A stretch of 64,000 nt of DNA from Frondihabitans sp. PAMC 28766 (GTDB lineage: Bacteria > Actinomycetota > Actinomycetes > Actinomycetales > Microbacteriaceae). Location of the stretch: the NCBI RefSeq assembly GCF_001577365.1, contig NZ_CP014513.1:682001-746000 (forward strand), read 5' to 3'. The notes beneath the pieces were generated by a model, which did not search any database, was not told where the DNA came from, and saw nothing but the letters and a program-made list of their open reading frames with translations. Positions 1-8,416 of the stretch are shown piece after piece (within the stretch, counting starts at the first letter, position 1; every line of letters starts with the position of its first letter). Made by a program: the position numbers and the translations under genes.

Positions 1-1
1 C

Positions 2-184
2 ACCCGCAACGCCGAAGGCGAGGTGCTCGAGTACGACGAGGACCGCTACCTGCCCGAGGTGGTCAGCTTCTCGCTCGAGAACACCTCGGACGTGCGCACG
101 CCGTTCGCGCGCAACGCGATGCCCGCTCCGCACGCGGCAGCGGCAGCCGCAGCGGCAGCGGCGCCACGGACGGGCGGCTCGTGA
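2..184 (+). CDS. C-terminal end of an unidentified protein (partial)
   Basis: An open frame runs in from the left edge and stops at TGA 182-184. The visible 60 residues contain an acidic stretch (EVLEYDEDRY), then a run of about eight alanines near the C-terminus. Its stop overlaps the GTG start of the TauE-like gene (GTGA), so the two are probably co-transcribed and translationally coupled. The alanine-rich tail looks like a disordered end. I do not recognise the family from this fragment. Confidence 0.6.
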   Translation, partial: TRNAEGEVLEYDEDRYLPEVVSFSLENTSDVRTPFARNAMPAPHAAAAAAAAAAPRTGGS

Positions 185-933
185 CCGGCCTCGCCGAGTG
201 GGCCTTCCTCGTGGCCGCCGGCATCGTGGCCGGCATCACCGGCACGGCCGGCGGCATCACCTCGCTCGTCGCCTACCCCGCTCTGCTCGCCGTCGGCCTG
301 CCGCCGCTCACGGCCAACGTCAGCAGCTCGGTCGCCCTGGTCGGCTCGGGCTTCAGCTCGGCGCTCAGCTCGGGCCCCGAGCTGCGGGGCCACGCGCCGA
401 CCCTCCGCCGCTGGATGCCGCCCGTTATTGTGATGAGCCTCGCCGGAGCCGTGCTGCTCGTCGTCACCCCGGGCGACGTCTTCGGCCGGATCGTGCCCTA
501 TCTGGTGCTGCTCGGCGCTGTCGCACTGCTGTGCCAGCCGGCCATCGCCCGCTGGCAGGCCCGCCGCGGGGCCACTCTCACCCGCGCCACCGTGGGTGCG
601 TCCGGCGCCGGGGTCGCGCTCTACAACGGCTATTTCGGGGCGGGGTCGGGCATCCTGATGATCGCGCTGCTCATGCTGTCGATCGAGCCGAAGCTGCCGC
701 GGGCGAACGCTCTGAAGAACGCGATCCTGATCTCGGCCGACGTGCTGCCCGCCGTGCTTTTCATTGTGCTCGGCAGGATCGAGTGGCAGGCGACCGTCGC
801 GCTCGGCATCGGCGCTCTGCTCGGCGGCCTCGTCGGCCCGCGAGTCGCCCGCCGCGTGCCGGCCGCCCTGATGCGAGTGCTGATCGCGGCATGCGGGTTC
901 GGCCTCGCGGGCTGGCTCCTGCTGCACCCCTGA
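181..933 (+). CDS. TauE/SafE-family sulfite/organosulfonate exporter-like membrane protein
   Basis: The 250-residue product is almost entirely hydrophobic, with about seven to eight predicted membrane segments. The N-terminal helix has the glycine/threonine-rich motif of the TauE/SafE family (GIVAGITGTAGGITSL), and this motif type recurs near residue 150 (YNGYFGAGSGI), as expected for the internal duplication of the family. Members are thought to export sulfite, sulfoacetate or related anions across the cytoplasmic membrane; the substrate cannot be read from the sequence. The GTG start at 181 overlaps the preceding stop. Length is normal for the family. Confidence 0.88.
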   Translation: MTGLAEWAFLVAAGIVAGITGTAGGITSLVAYPALLAVGLPPLTANVSSSVALVGSGFSSALSSGPELRGHAPTLRRWMPPVIVMSLAGAVLLVVTPGDVFGRIVPYLVLLGAVALLCQPAIARWQARRGATLTRATVGASGAGVALYNGYFGAGSGILMIALLMLSIEPKLPRANALKNAILISADVLPAVLFIVLGRIEWQATVALGIGALLGGLVGPRVARRVPAALMRVLIAACGFGLAGWLLLHP

Positions 934-939
934 GTTCGA

Positions 940-1554
940 CTACGCGCCGCCCCGCCGATAGGTGCTGACGGTCACGCCCGACGGCAGAGCCTCCGAGCTC
1001 ACCTGCGCGAGCGTCGACGTCGGGAACCCCTCTGCGAACAGCCGCTTGCCGCGCCCCAGCACGATCGGGTAGACCACGAGCCGATACTCGTCGACCAGAT
1101 CGTGCTCGGCGAGCGACTTGATCAGCCCGGTGCTGCCCCAGAGGCGGATCTCGCCCTCCGGCGAGGTGCCGGCAGCACTCAGCTCGCTCCTCAGCGCTGC
1201 GACCGCGGCGGGCAGGTCGGGGCCGAGCAACTCGGCGCCCTGCCAGGTCAGGTCGGAGAGAGTGCGCGAGGCGACCCGCTTCGGCACGCGGTTGTACCGT
1301 CGAGCCAGATCGCCGAAGGGGGTTGCGTCGCTCTGGTCGGCGAAGGGCCAGTAACTCGACCAGATCTCGTAGGTGCGACGTCCGAGCAGCAGCGCCTCGG
1401 TGCGGCTCTCCCAGTCGAGGACGAGGTCGCCGAGATCGCGGTCGCCCTGCCACCCGCCGAGGTCGAAGCCGCCGTCGCGATCCTCGTCGGGGCCGCCGAC
1501 CGACTGCACGACCCCATCGAGGGTGACGAACGCTTGGACCACGATGTCGTTCAT
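940..1554 (-). CDS. RibD C-terminal/dihydrofolate-reductase-like family protein
   Basis: The 204-residue protein begins with the typical strand of this fold (VVQAFVTLDGVVQ), has GRRTYEIW near residue 57 (nucleotide-binding region) and ends with an LGRGKRLF motif near residue 165. These fit the RibD_C family, which reduces pyrimidine or pterin-like substrates with NADPH in characterised members. Many actinobacterial copies are stand-alone proteins of unknown substrate, and this is one of those; no riboflavin genes are near it. It converges with the TauE-like gene, with 6 bp between the stops. Confidence 0.82.
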   Translation of the reverse strand: MNDIVVQAFVTLDGVVQSVGGPDEDRDGGFDLGGWQGDRDLGDLVLDWESRTEALLLGRRTYEIWSSYWPFADQSDATPFGDLARRYNRVPKRVASRTLSDLTWQGAELLGPDLPAAVAALRSELSAAGTSPEGEIRLWGSTGLIKSLAEHDLVDEYRLVVYPIVLGRGKRLFAEGFPTSTLAQVSSEALPSGVTVSTYRRGGA

Positions 1555-1617
1555 GCCGACAGCGTCCTCCTGGGCCGGCTCGGTGTCCAGCCCCTCGGCT
1601 GCCCGACGTGCTGGCTT

Positions 1618-2367
1618 CTATCCGAGAAGCGGCAGGATCTGCTCGACCACGAGATCAGGGCGCGTCACGAACGGGTGATGGCCGGTCGGCACCTCGACGG
1701 TGCGGGTGGCGCGCGCCGCGTGTGAGCGCTGCAGGGCGACGGAGGTGCTCCGATCCTGCGACGCCACGAGGTAGGTGGAGTCGACGCCCTGCCAGCCGGC
1801 GGCGGTGGTCGGGGTGACGAATGCGCCGACGGCCTGGGGCGTGACGCGCTGCCACGCCTCCTGCTGGGTCGTGGCGTCGGCATCCTGCAGGAAGCGCGCG
1901 GCGAAGCTCGAGGCGTCCAGCCCCGCGACCGCGAGGCGGCCGTCGCCGGTGTCGGCGACCTGCACGGGATCGGTCTCGCCGCTCATGATCGAGCCCTGCG
2001 ACTGGCCGACGTCGGGGAGGTACGACGAGACGTAGACGAGATGCGCGATCGCGGGGTGGTGCCCCGCCTCGGCGACGACGGTGCCGCCGTACGAGTGGGC
2101 GACGACGATGGCCCGGTCGCCGGCGGCTTCGACCTCGTCGAGCGCGGTGCGGAGGGCTGCCGCGTCGGTGGCCAGGCCGGGTGTGGTCGCGCCCGCGCTC
2201 GGCTCGCCCGCGCTCGGATCGCCCGCGCTCGGCTCGCCTTCGCCGCAGGAGGGGAGGAGCACCGCGCGGCTCAGGACGCCGGCGCGCTGCTCGAGCAGGT
2301 CGGCCGTCGGCTGCCACCACCACTGACCGTCACGCACCAGGGCGCCGTGCACGAAGAGGAGTCGCAT
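1618..2367 (-). CDS. Alpha/beta hydrolase
   Basis: The 249-residue protein has the oxyanion-hole HG near residue 7, the nucleophile elbow AHSYGG with Ser about 92, and a C-terminal GHHPF carrying the likely catalytic His. This resembles the family of small esterase-like hydrolases (RsbQ/salicylate-esterase type). Unusually, residues 45-59 are three tandem copies of a five-residue unit (E/D-P-S-A-G) encoded by a 15-bp DNA repeat inserted just after the second beta strand. Substrate unknown. The gene begins 187 bp upstream of, and divergent from, the small gene at 2555. Confidence 0.85.
   Translation of the reverse strand: MRLLFVHGALVRDGQWWWQPTADLLEQRAGVLSRAVLLPSCGEGEPSAGDPSAGEPSAGATTPGLATDAAALRTALDEVEAAGDRAIVVAHSYGGTVVAEAGHHPAIAHLVYVSSYLPDVGQSQGSIMSGETDPVQVADTGDGRLAVAGLDASSFAARFLQDADATTQQEAWQRVTPQAVGAFVTPTTAAGWQGVDSTYLVASQDRSTSVALQRSHAARATRTVEVPTGHHPFVTRPDLVVEQILPLLG
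2191..2235. repeat. Three tandem 15-bp units inside the alpha/beta hydrolase gene
   Basis: Three adjacent copies of GCCCGCGCTCGG(C/A)TC occupy 2191-2235; only one base differs in the middle copy. The unit is a multiple of three, so copy-number change would alter the hydrolase by five residues without breaking the frame. It encodes the PSAG repeat of the protein. Confidence 0.9.
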
Positions 2368-2554
2368 GCCTCGACCGTACGGCCCCGGCGCTGCGGCGGC
2401 CGGGCGATCCGCTCAGGGCAGATCCGCCTTCCCTCGTGCCGCCCCGGGGTCGCGGCATCGCCGCATCGCGCCCGATTGCGACAACTGCGACGCGGCAAGC
2501 GGTCGCAGTCGTCGCATTCGGGAGCGAAGCACGCGGCAGGAGTTTCCTGAACCC

Positions 2555-2869
2555 ATGGCCCGAATCGTTCTCGAGGTACCGCGTCAGTCCCTGCCCGAGC
2601 TGACGACACGCGCCGTCGCGTCTGTGCCGCGCGCCAACCTCATCGAGGTCTCGAGCGACGGCGCGCTGATCAGCTACACCACGAATTTCGTGACGCAGGC
2701 GCAGACCACGCGCTTCACCTTCCACGATCACGGCCCGGCAGGATGCGAGATCCGGGTCGCGGCCACAGCCGGCGGCATCTTCGGGGGCGCCACCATCCCC
2801 GGGGCCCTCCTCGAGACCGGTCGCGCGGTGCTCGACGCGCTCGAGCGCGAGGCGGCGGCCGGGCAGTGA
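2555..2869 (+). CDS. Small hypothetical protein
   Basis: This 104-residue soluble protein starts at an ATG preceded by GGCAGGAG about 12 bases upstream. It alternates hydrophobic and charged residues (VVS/ISYTTNF, TRFTFHDHG), suggesting a small beta-rich fold, and ends in a glycine-rich turn followed by an amphipathic helix (LLETGRAVLDALERE). I do not recognise a named family. The frame extends further upstream, but that part reads as low-complexity Arg/Pro sequence, so the 2555 start is preferred. Confidence 0.6.
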   Translation: MARIVLEVPRQSLPELTTRAVASVPRANLIEVSSDGALISYTTNFVTQAQTTRFTFHDHGPAGCEIRVAATAGGIFGGATIPGALLETGRAVLDALEREAAAGQ

Positions 2870-2886
2870 CGCGCTCGCCTCGCGGG

Positions 2887-2965
2887 TTCGCCGAGGCACC
2901 ACGGATCAGACGGAATCGCGGCCCCAGTGGCGCTATTCGTGTCGGATCGGAGGTGCCTCGGCGAA
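2887..2965. repeat. Perfect 14-bp inverted repeat with 51-bp loop
   Basis: TTCGCCGAGGCACC at 2887-2900 is repeated as its exact reverse complement at 2952-2965. It lies between the hypothetical gene ending at 2869 and the zinc-ribbon gene starting at 3073. There is no T-tract, so it is not a classic terminator. It could be a cruciform, a regulator site pair, or the ends of a tiny element. Confidence 0.75.
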
Positions 2966-3072
2966 GCGCGCGAAAAACAGGGCCAGGCGGGCACCCCGCA
3001 AACGGGGCGAAGTGTGGCGGCGACGGGCGACTCCGGGCTAGGGTCTCGTCATCGCATCATCGGGGGGAAACC

Positions 3073-3399
3073 ATGATCATCTTCGGGTCTCGCACCACGT
3101 CGAAAGTCGTCGCGCTGCTCATCTTCGTCTGCGCCGTCTGCCACCAGAAGGCCGGGCAGCGGCTGGTGCGTCGACGCACCTGGTTCACGCTGTTCTTCGC
3201 GCCGATCTTCCCGTTCGGGCACGGGTCGTACTCGGTGGCGTGCGCCTACTGCGGCAACGCCTACGGGCTGACGCGTGAGAACGCCGACAAGTTCATCGCG
3301 GACTACGAGGCGCTGCAGGTCAGCGCTGCTGCCGACCGCATCCTCGCCGACGAGAGCGCCCGGATCGACGCCGAGCAGCAGAGCAGCGACGGCCAGTAG
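3073..3399 (+). CDS. Zinc-ribbon domain protein
   Basis: The 108-residue protein starts at ATG 3073 behind GGGGGGAAA. An N-terminal hydrophobic stretch is followed by CAVC near residue 20, a conserved aromatic region (TWFTLFFAPIFPFG) and CAYC near residue 57, giving a four-cysteine zinc ribbon of the type seen in the zinc-ribbon-15 family. The C-terminal third is an acidic helix. Function of this family is not established. No operon partner is evident. Confidence 0.78.
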   Translation: MIIFGSRTTSKVVALLIFVCAVCHQKAGQRLVRRRTWFTLFFAPIFPFGHGSYSVACAYCGNAYGLTRENADKFIADYEALQVSAAADRILADESARIDAEQQSSDGQ

Positions 3400-3423
3400 C
3401 GCCCGGCGGGCGGGCTGAAGCGG

Positions 3424-4368
3424 CTACTGCGGAGGAGACAAGAGCCCCGCGAGCGCAGCCAGCTCGGGGTCTTCGGCGATCCGCCGCAGCGTGCTGCGCC
3501 CGAGCGCACTCATGCCCGGGTTCGACTCGCGGTAGTACCAGACGATGCCCATGCACTGCTCGAAGGCCCACGCCGCCCCGCGCCGCCATTCCACGTCGCC
3601 GCAGCGGAGCCCGGCCCGCACCACGGCCCGCGGCTCGGCGTCGAGCAGGTGCCACGCCGCGATGAGGTCGAGCGCCGGGTCGGCCGGCCCGAAGCCGCCG
3701 CCGTCGAGCACGCCGACGAGATGCTCGCCCTCGACGAGCAGGTTGGCCGGTGTCAGGTCGCTGTGGCTCATCACGTCTGGCCCTGCCGGGGGCAGAGCGC
3801 GAAAGACGGCCCAGAGCGCGCGCATGTCATCGACCGGCAGCAGGCCTTCGCTCGACGCGAAGCAGGTATCCATCCACCCGTCGGAGTCGAGCAGGTCGCC
3901 GCCCCGACCCGATCCTGCGAAACGGCGCCCCTTGGTGTCGGCGCTGCGCAGGGCGGTGAGCAGCGCGACGAGATCCTGCGCGAAGACCGCCGACGAGGCG
4001 AGGCCGTCGGGAGTCGCGACCTCGCCGGGCAGCCAGGTCTGCACCGACCAAGGCAGCGGGTAGCCCTGGGCCGGCACCCCCTGAGCGGCAGGATGCGGGG
4101 TGGCGACGGGGCAGCACCCGGCGAGTTCGCGCATCGCCGACACTTCGCGAGCGAGCATGTCGGCGCTCACCTCGGGGTCGGCGGACTGCAGCGGCAGCCG
4201 CACGGCGAGGCCCGAGCCGAGCCGATAGATGGCGTTGACCGTGCCGTCGTGCACGACCTCGCGGATCGGCTCGTCGCGCCACTCGGGCAGCTGCTCGTCG
4301 ACCAGGCGCCGGACGAGGCCTGCATCGATGGGCACCTCGTCGTCGTGCATGCTCGGGCGCTCGGCCAT
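3424..4368 (-). CDS. Aminoglycoside-phosphotransferase (APH)-family protein
   Basis: The 314-residue protein has the APH/choline-kinase fold signatures: an N-lobe strand with the ATP-binding loop region (VNAIYRLGSGLAVRLPL), the catalytic loop SHSDLTPANLL near residue 200, and the metal-binding LDGGGFGPADPALDL near residue 220. Many actinobacterial members have no proven antibiotic target. It lies immediately upstream-to-downstream of a nucleotidyltransferase-like gene and a GNAT gene on the same strand, an association that resembles small-molecule modifying enzymes, but resistance cannot be inferred from sequence alone. Confidence 0.85.
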   Translation of the reverse strand: MAERPSMHDDEVPIDAGLVRRLVDEQLPEWRDEPIREVVHDGTVNAIYRLGSGLAVRLPLQSADPEVSADMLAREVSAMRELAGCCPVATPHPAAQGVPAQGYPLPWSVQTWLPGEVATPDGLASSAVFAQDLVALLTALRSADTKGRRFAGSGRGGDLLDSDGWMDTCFASSEGLLPVDDMRALWAVFRALPPAGPDVMSHSDLTPANLLVEGEHLVGVLDGGGFGPADPALDLIAAWHLLDAEPRAVVRAGLRCGDVEWRRGAAWAFEQCMGIVWYYRESNPGMSALGRSTLRRIAEDPELAALAGLLSPPQ

Positions 4369-4398
4369 CAGGGCAGCCCGGTCACCAAGGCAGCGCCG

Positions 4399-5187
4399 TC
4401 ACCACGGCAGACCCTCGCCGCGGCCGGCCTGCACCAGCAGCTCGCGCGACTCGGTCGCGGCCACGACGAGGGTCGAGGGCTCGGTGCCGATGCGCCCGAT
4501 GATCCTGTCGATGCCGCGCAGCCCCGCGGCGGTCAGCAGCTGCTTCTCGTTGGTGACCCATTCGCCGCGATGGGCCAGGATCGCGTGGGCGGCGTGGCAC
4601 GCGGCCTCGCTCAGCAGCCCCGCGCACTGTGCCACGCGCCCGTGGCGGGCGTGCGCGTCGGCGTACTCGAGGGTGTTCACGGCGTTGCCCCACCAGATCG
4701 GCGGCGCCGACGCGCGGAGGGCCGGCGGGTAGCCCCACTCGGGCAGCTGCCCGCGGAGGGTGGTGTCGATGCCGAGCTCGGCCAGCAGGATGTAGCTCGG
4801 CAGCCCCGCCTGGTGGAAGAGCAGCGGTTCGATGGTGAACTCGCCGCGCACGGCATTGTCGTGGATCGCGTCGACGAGGTCGAGGTCGCGATAGTGCACG
4901 TCGATCACCTGCCCGTCGACGCTGAGCTTGCCGCCGCCGTTGAAGACCCGACCCCACCCGCCGATCTCGCTCAGTTGCCCGGGCCAGCCGAGGTCGCGGA
5001 CGCCCTGCGGATCGAAGCCGCCCCGATAGTAGACGGCGACGTCCCAGTCGCTGTCGGGCCGGTTCGTGCCCTGCGCCCGCGAGCCGCCGAGCGCCACGGC
5101 CCGGGCGCCGGGCAGCGCGACGAGCGCGTCGGCGACCACGTCGAGTTCGGCGAACGCCACGGACGAGCGGTCAGGATCCGAGGGCAC
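4399..5187 (-). CDS. Nucleotidyltransferase-domain protein (aminoglycoside-adenylyltransferase-like)
   Basis: The 262-residue protein carries the polymerase-beta-type motif GGSRAQG followed by DSDWDVAVYY (residues about 34-56), which is the GS-x(n)-DxD signature that binds nucleotide and two metal ions. The C-terminal half is helical, as in kanamycin nucleotidyltransferase-like proteins. It would transfer a nucleoside monophosphate to an acceptor, but the acceptor is unknown. Its 5' end overlaps the 3' end of the GNAT gene by 17 bp, and the APH-like gene follows 30 bp downstream, so a three-gene operon is likely. Confidence 0.82.
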   Translation of the reverse strand: MPSDPDRSSVAFAELDVVADALVALPGARAVALGGSRAQGTNRPDSDWDVAVYYRGGFDPQGVRDLGWPGQLSEIGGWGRVFNGGGKLSVDGQVIDVHYRDLDLVDAIHDNAVRGEFTIEPLLFHQAGLPSYILLAELGIDTTLRGQLPEWGYPPALRASAPPIWWGNAVNTLEYADAHARHGRVAQCAGLLSEAACHAAHAILAHRGEWVTNEKQLLTAAGLRGIDRIIGRIGTEPSTLVVAATESRELLVQAGRGEGLPW

Positions 5188-5731
5188 CGTCTCGCCCTTC
5201 CGCCGCGCTCCACTCCGACCGCAGGATGCCCATCAGCACGATGTCCTCGTACCGCCCGCGTACCCAGGCGTGCTGGCGCTGCCGCCCCTCGACGACGAAG
5301 CCGGCCTTCTCGTACGCGCGCAGCGCGGCCACGTTCGACTCGATGGCCTGCAGGTGGATGCGCCGCAGGTTGCTGCGGACGAAGCCGAACGCGACGATCT
5401 GCTTGATGGCGGCCGTCCCGACACCGCGACCCCTCGCATCCTGCGACAGGGCGATGCCGACCTCGGCGTGATGCGCGAGGTCGTCGAAGCCGAACAGCTG
5501 CACGCTGCCCACGGCGACCCCGTCGACGTCGACCACGAAGCGCACGCGGCTGCCCGACGTGTCGAGGTCGGCGGCTGCGCGCTTCTCGTCGAAGGCCGCT
5601 CGCGTCAGCGGGGCGGGTCGCGACGGGCCGCGTTCTTCCCAGGAGGCGAGGTCGGCCGCCACCTCGAACAGCACGTCGAGGTCGGCGCCGGTGACGGGCC
5701 GCAGCGTCACGGCCCCCGGTGGCGTACTCAT
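5171..5731 (-). CDS. GNAT-family N-acetyltransferase (RimJ/RimL type)
   Basis: About 186 residues from the ATG at 5731. The acetyl-CoA motif is DARGRGVGTAAIKQIVAFGF, followed by NLRRIHLQAIESNVAALRAYEKAGFVVEG, the classical RimJ-like motif B. It probably acetylates a protein N-terminus or small amine. First gene of the presumed GNAT-nucleotidyltransferase-APH operon. An alternative ATG three codons upstream is possible. Confidence 0.88.
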   Translation of the reverse strand: MSTPPGAVTLRPVTGADLDVLFEVAADLASWEERGPSRPAPLTRAAFDEKRAAADLDTSGSRVRFVVDVDGVAVGSVQLFGFDDLAHHAEVGIALSQDARGRGVGTAAIKQIVAFGFVRSNLRRIHLQAIESNVAALRAYEKAGFVVEGRQRQHAWVRGRYEDIVLMGILRSEWSAAEGRDGALGS

Positions 5732-5810
5732 TCGCCCCACCCTAGAAGAGTCGACGGCGGTGCGCTACGGGTGTGGCCGGCGGGCGCCGCCGGGAGTCGG
5801 CCGCCGTCCG

Positions 5811-6761
5811 CTACGGGACGAGCACGACCTTGCCGTGCGGCGCGCCCGACAGGCTCAGCTCGGCGGCGGCTCGCCACTCGTCGAACGGGAACGTCGCGAC
5901 CACGGGGACCGTGAAGTCGCCGGCGGCAGCGAGCGCCGCGTAGTCGGCCAGGAAGTCGGCGCTGGGGAAGCCGCCGGCGGCCATCAGCTCGTCGACGTTC
6001 ACGCGGGCGCCCTGGCCGCGGGCCTCGTCGTGGTTGCTGATCGTGACGACGCGCCTCGGGTCGCCAGTGATCTCGATGAGGGCGGCGATCGCGCCGGGGT
6101 TGGGCCGCGATACGTCGAGAGCGTGATCGACCCCGCCGTTGGCGAGCGCCCGGACCCGGTCGACCATCCCGTCGCCGTAAGCGGTGACCGACGCGCCGAA
6201 GGCCTCGAGGTCGGAGGCGAAGGTGGGGCCGGCCGTGGCGATCACGCGCGCGCCGCGGCCGAGCGCGACCTGCACGGCGGCGAAGCCGACCATGCCGCCC
6301 GCGCCGTGGACGAGCACCGTCTCGCCGGGCTGGATGTCCATCAGGTCGAGGGTCCACACCGCGGTCTCGAGCACCATCGGCAGCACCGCGGCTCGAGCGG
6401 CGTCGAGCCCCTCGGGCACCGCGAACCACAGGTTCAGGATCGCGATGTCGGCGACGCCCGCACTCGGCTGCGCGACGAAGTCGGCCGACCCGAACACGAG
6501 GTCGCCGACCGAGACGTCGTCGACTCCATCGCCTATGGCGTCCACAGTGCCGGCCACGTCGAATCCGATGCCCCGCGGCAGGGCGCCGGGCATGAAGCCG
6601 CGGCAGAGCTCCCAGTCGGCGGGGTTCAGGCCTGCTGCTCTCACGCGCACGCGGATGCGGCCCGCACCGGGGTCTGGCACCTCCACCTGCTCCTGCACCA
6701 GGACGTCCAGGGGTTCGCCGACCTCGTGGAATCGGACGGCTCGTGACTCGACTGCGCTCAT
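5811..6761 (-). CDS. NADP-dependent MDR-family oxidoreductase (quinone-oxidoreductase-like)
   Basis: The 316-residue protein has the medium-chain dehydrogenase/reductase plan: an N-terminal GroES-like catalytic domain (AAGLNPADWELCRG) and a Rossmann domain with VHGAGGMVGFAAVQVA near residue 150. It lacks the structural-zinc cysteines, as do quinone oxidoreductases. The ATG at 6761 is chosen because AAGGAG lies just upstream; a longer frame starts at 6794. It is monocistronic. Confidence 0.88.
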   Translation of the reverse strand: MSAVESRAVRFHEVGEPLDVLVQEQVEVPDPGAGRIRVRVRAAGLNPADWELCRGFMPGALPRGIGFDVAGTVDAIGDGVDDVSVGDLVFGSADFVAQPSAGVADIAILNLWFAVPEGLDAARAAVLPMVLETAVWTLDLMDIQPGETVLVHGAGGMVGFAAVQVALGRGARVIATAGPTFASDLEAFGASVTAYGDGMVDRVRALANGGVDHALDVSRPNPGAIAALIEITGDPRRVVTISNHDEARGQGARVNVDELMAAGGFPSADFLADYAALAAAGDFTVPVVATFPFDEWRAAAELSLSGAPHGKVVLVP

Positions 6762-6845
6762 GACGCTCTCCTTCGCGACGTGCCTACGAGACAATTCTGC
6801 CTCGTAGCGTCAGTCACAGACGTTACCACGTTACGTCAGCAACTG

Positions 6846-8108
6846 TCACAACGTCAGGGCCCAGGTGAGTTGCGGCCCCTCGAAGGCAGTTCGGTAGGCC
6901 TCCTGGTCGACCGGGACGATGCCGAGAGCGGCCGCCGTCCTCTGCCACTCGCCGACGGCCTCCGCTACGCGGCGGATGATCTCGCTGGCCCCCGCCGGCC
7001 GAAGCCGGAAGACATCGGCGCTGTCGAGAAGATGCGTGAGCTGCCGATCCCCCGGGTCGTCCGAGCCGTTGATCGGCCTCGAGTCGATCACTCCGCGCTG
7101 ACGGCTCGGGTTCACGTCGAACAGCGGCGACAGGCGCCACCCGTCGTCGGGATGCAGGAAGGCGTGATTGCGCCAGTGATCGTCGACGTTGTTGACCAAG
7201 ACGGACAGGGCGATTCGGCCGAACATCTCGTGGAGGTCGTCGGCGGGCTCGACGCTCCATCGATCGATGGCGTCGGCGAAGTCCTCATACGTTCGGCGAG
7301 AGCCGTCGTCGTGCGCCCCGAGCTCGAGCGCCGTCCTCCCCGAGATGTAGCCGAGTCGGGATCCGGAGGCGTCTCGGTCGAAGCGCTCTGACACCAGGAC
7401 CGCCCGGCCGGCACCGGGAGACGCGACAGTCCAGGTCGGAGTCCGCAGGCCCGCGGCACGAGCAAGGGTCAGCGCCACTGCCTCCCACCGTTCGACGTCG
7501 TGCCGGCCATCCTTCGAGTGGGGCAGTTTGGCGATCGCGAGACGCCCCGCATCAGTGACGACGTTCGCCTTCGGCCGGGCGCCACCGGGAGACGTCGCGA
7601 TGTCGCCGAGGTAGGCGAGGTCGTCGTCGGTCGCCTCGTCGTCTTCATAGCGCTGTGCCGCGTCGATGACACGCTCGAGGTCGTGGATGTTCGCCACCCC
7701 GGGCACGTCGGACACCCACGAGTCGTCCGTTCGAAATCGGAGCGCGCCGATCCGCGTGTGATCCGAGACGCCGAGCAGGTAGTCGAATTCGCCGAGCCGT
7801 GCGGGGAGCGAGGGGTCGTCCTGTCGACGTCGCGCGTGGACGACTCGGATGAGCTTCTGACCCCAGTCATCGGGCGCGGCGTCGCTGAAAGCGCCCGGCA
7901 GCGTGCTGCTCGCCGCCGTATAGATGCGCCCGGGTCGGAGGGGGAGATCGGGGGATATCTGCCAGCCGTCAGTGAGGAACGACGCGTCGTACTCGAACGA
8001 CGAGGATGCGAGGTTCCGCCCTCCGGCGAACGACGGGCGCAGTGTCCCTACGCGGCGATCCTGCGCCCCGGTCGTCGTCCACACTTGGACGTCGTGCTGA
8101 TCGATCAC
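6846..8108 (-). CDS. hipA: HipA-family serine/threonine kinase toxin
   Basis: The 420-residue protein has the HipA arrangement: an N-terminal HipA_N region, a glycine-rich nucleotide loop (SPGGARPKANV), a beta3-type lysine (LAIAKLP), a catalytic segment NNVDDHWRNHAFL and the metal-binding PLFDVNPS. In Escherichia coli, HipA phosphorylates glutamyl-tRNA synthetase and is silenced by HipB. The segment NNVDDHWRN carries Arg where many family members have Lys. Its ATG overlaps the stop of the XRE gene (ATGA), so the two are coupled as antitoxin then toxin. Full length; no frame damage seen. Confidence 0.9.
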   Translation of the reverse strand: MIDQHDVQVWTTTGAQDRRVGTLRPSFAGGRNLASSSFEYDASFLTDGWQISPDLPLRPGRIYTAASSTLPGAFSDAAPDDWGQKLIRVVHARRRQDDPSLPARLGEFDYLLGVSDHTRIGALRFRTDDSWVSDVPGVANIHDLERVIDAAQRYEDDEATDDDLAYLGDIATSPGGARPKANVVTDAGRLAIAKLPHSKDGRHDVERWEAVALTLARAAGLRTPTWTVASPGAGRAVLVSERFDRDASGSRLGYISGRTALELGAHDDGSRRTYEDFADAIDRWSVEPADDLHEMFGRIALSVLVNNVDDHWRNHAFLHPDDGWRLSPLFDVNPSRQRGVIDSRPINGSDDPGDRQLTHLLDSADVFRLRPAGASEIIRRVAEAVGEWQRTAAALGIVPVDQEAYRTAFEGPQLTWALTL

Positions 8109-8401
8109 AGCGTGCCGCCGTTGCGGAGGATCTCGTCGATCCGCACCCGGGCGACCTCGCTCTTGTAGGGGTCGATGCCGGCGACGGCGGTGTCGGCGAT
8201 GCCGAGCGCCCCCAGGACGGCGAAGAGGGAATCGATGCGGCCACCCTCGCCGGCCTCGATGGCGCGAAGCGTCTGGCGTGAGACGGCCGCCCGGTCGGCC
8301 AGCTCGGACGCCGACATCCCGTTGACCGCGCGCCAGCGGCGGATGTTCTCACCGAAGTCGGCGAGCTGCCGCCGCCGCCGGGGCGAAGAGCGTTGCACCA
8401 T
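8105..8401 (-). CDS. hipB: HipB-like XRE-family antitoxin
   Basis: About 98 residues from ATG 8401, which has GGAGGCC upstream. The helix-turn-helix reads FGENIRRWRAVNGMSASELADRAAVSRQTLRAIEAGEG, typical of the Cro/CI family. It precedes hipA with a four-base overlap, the standard HipB-HipA order. It probably binds the large palindrome directly upstream (8417-8456) and autorepresses. A longer frame to 8449 would run through the operator, so it is not preferred. Confidence 0.88.
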   Translation of the reverse strand: MVQRSSPRRRRQLADFGENIRRWRAVNGMSASELADRAAVSRQTLRAIEAGEGGRIDSLFAVLGALGIADTAVAGIDPYKSEVARVRIDEILRNGGTL

Positions 8402-8416
8402 GAAGGCCTCCTGGTC

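Noticed and set aside
46..927. A 293-codon minus-strand frame opposite the TauE-like gene
   Set aside because: The composition (Arg, Glu, His, Gly) is that of the complement of a hydrophobic membrane-protein gene; no motif is present.
3649..5406. A 585-codon plus-strand frame opposite the APH and nucleotidyltransferase genes
   Set aside because: The opposite strand encodes clear APH and nucleotidyltransferase motifs; the plus-strand product is His/Arg/Gly-rich without family features.
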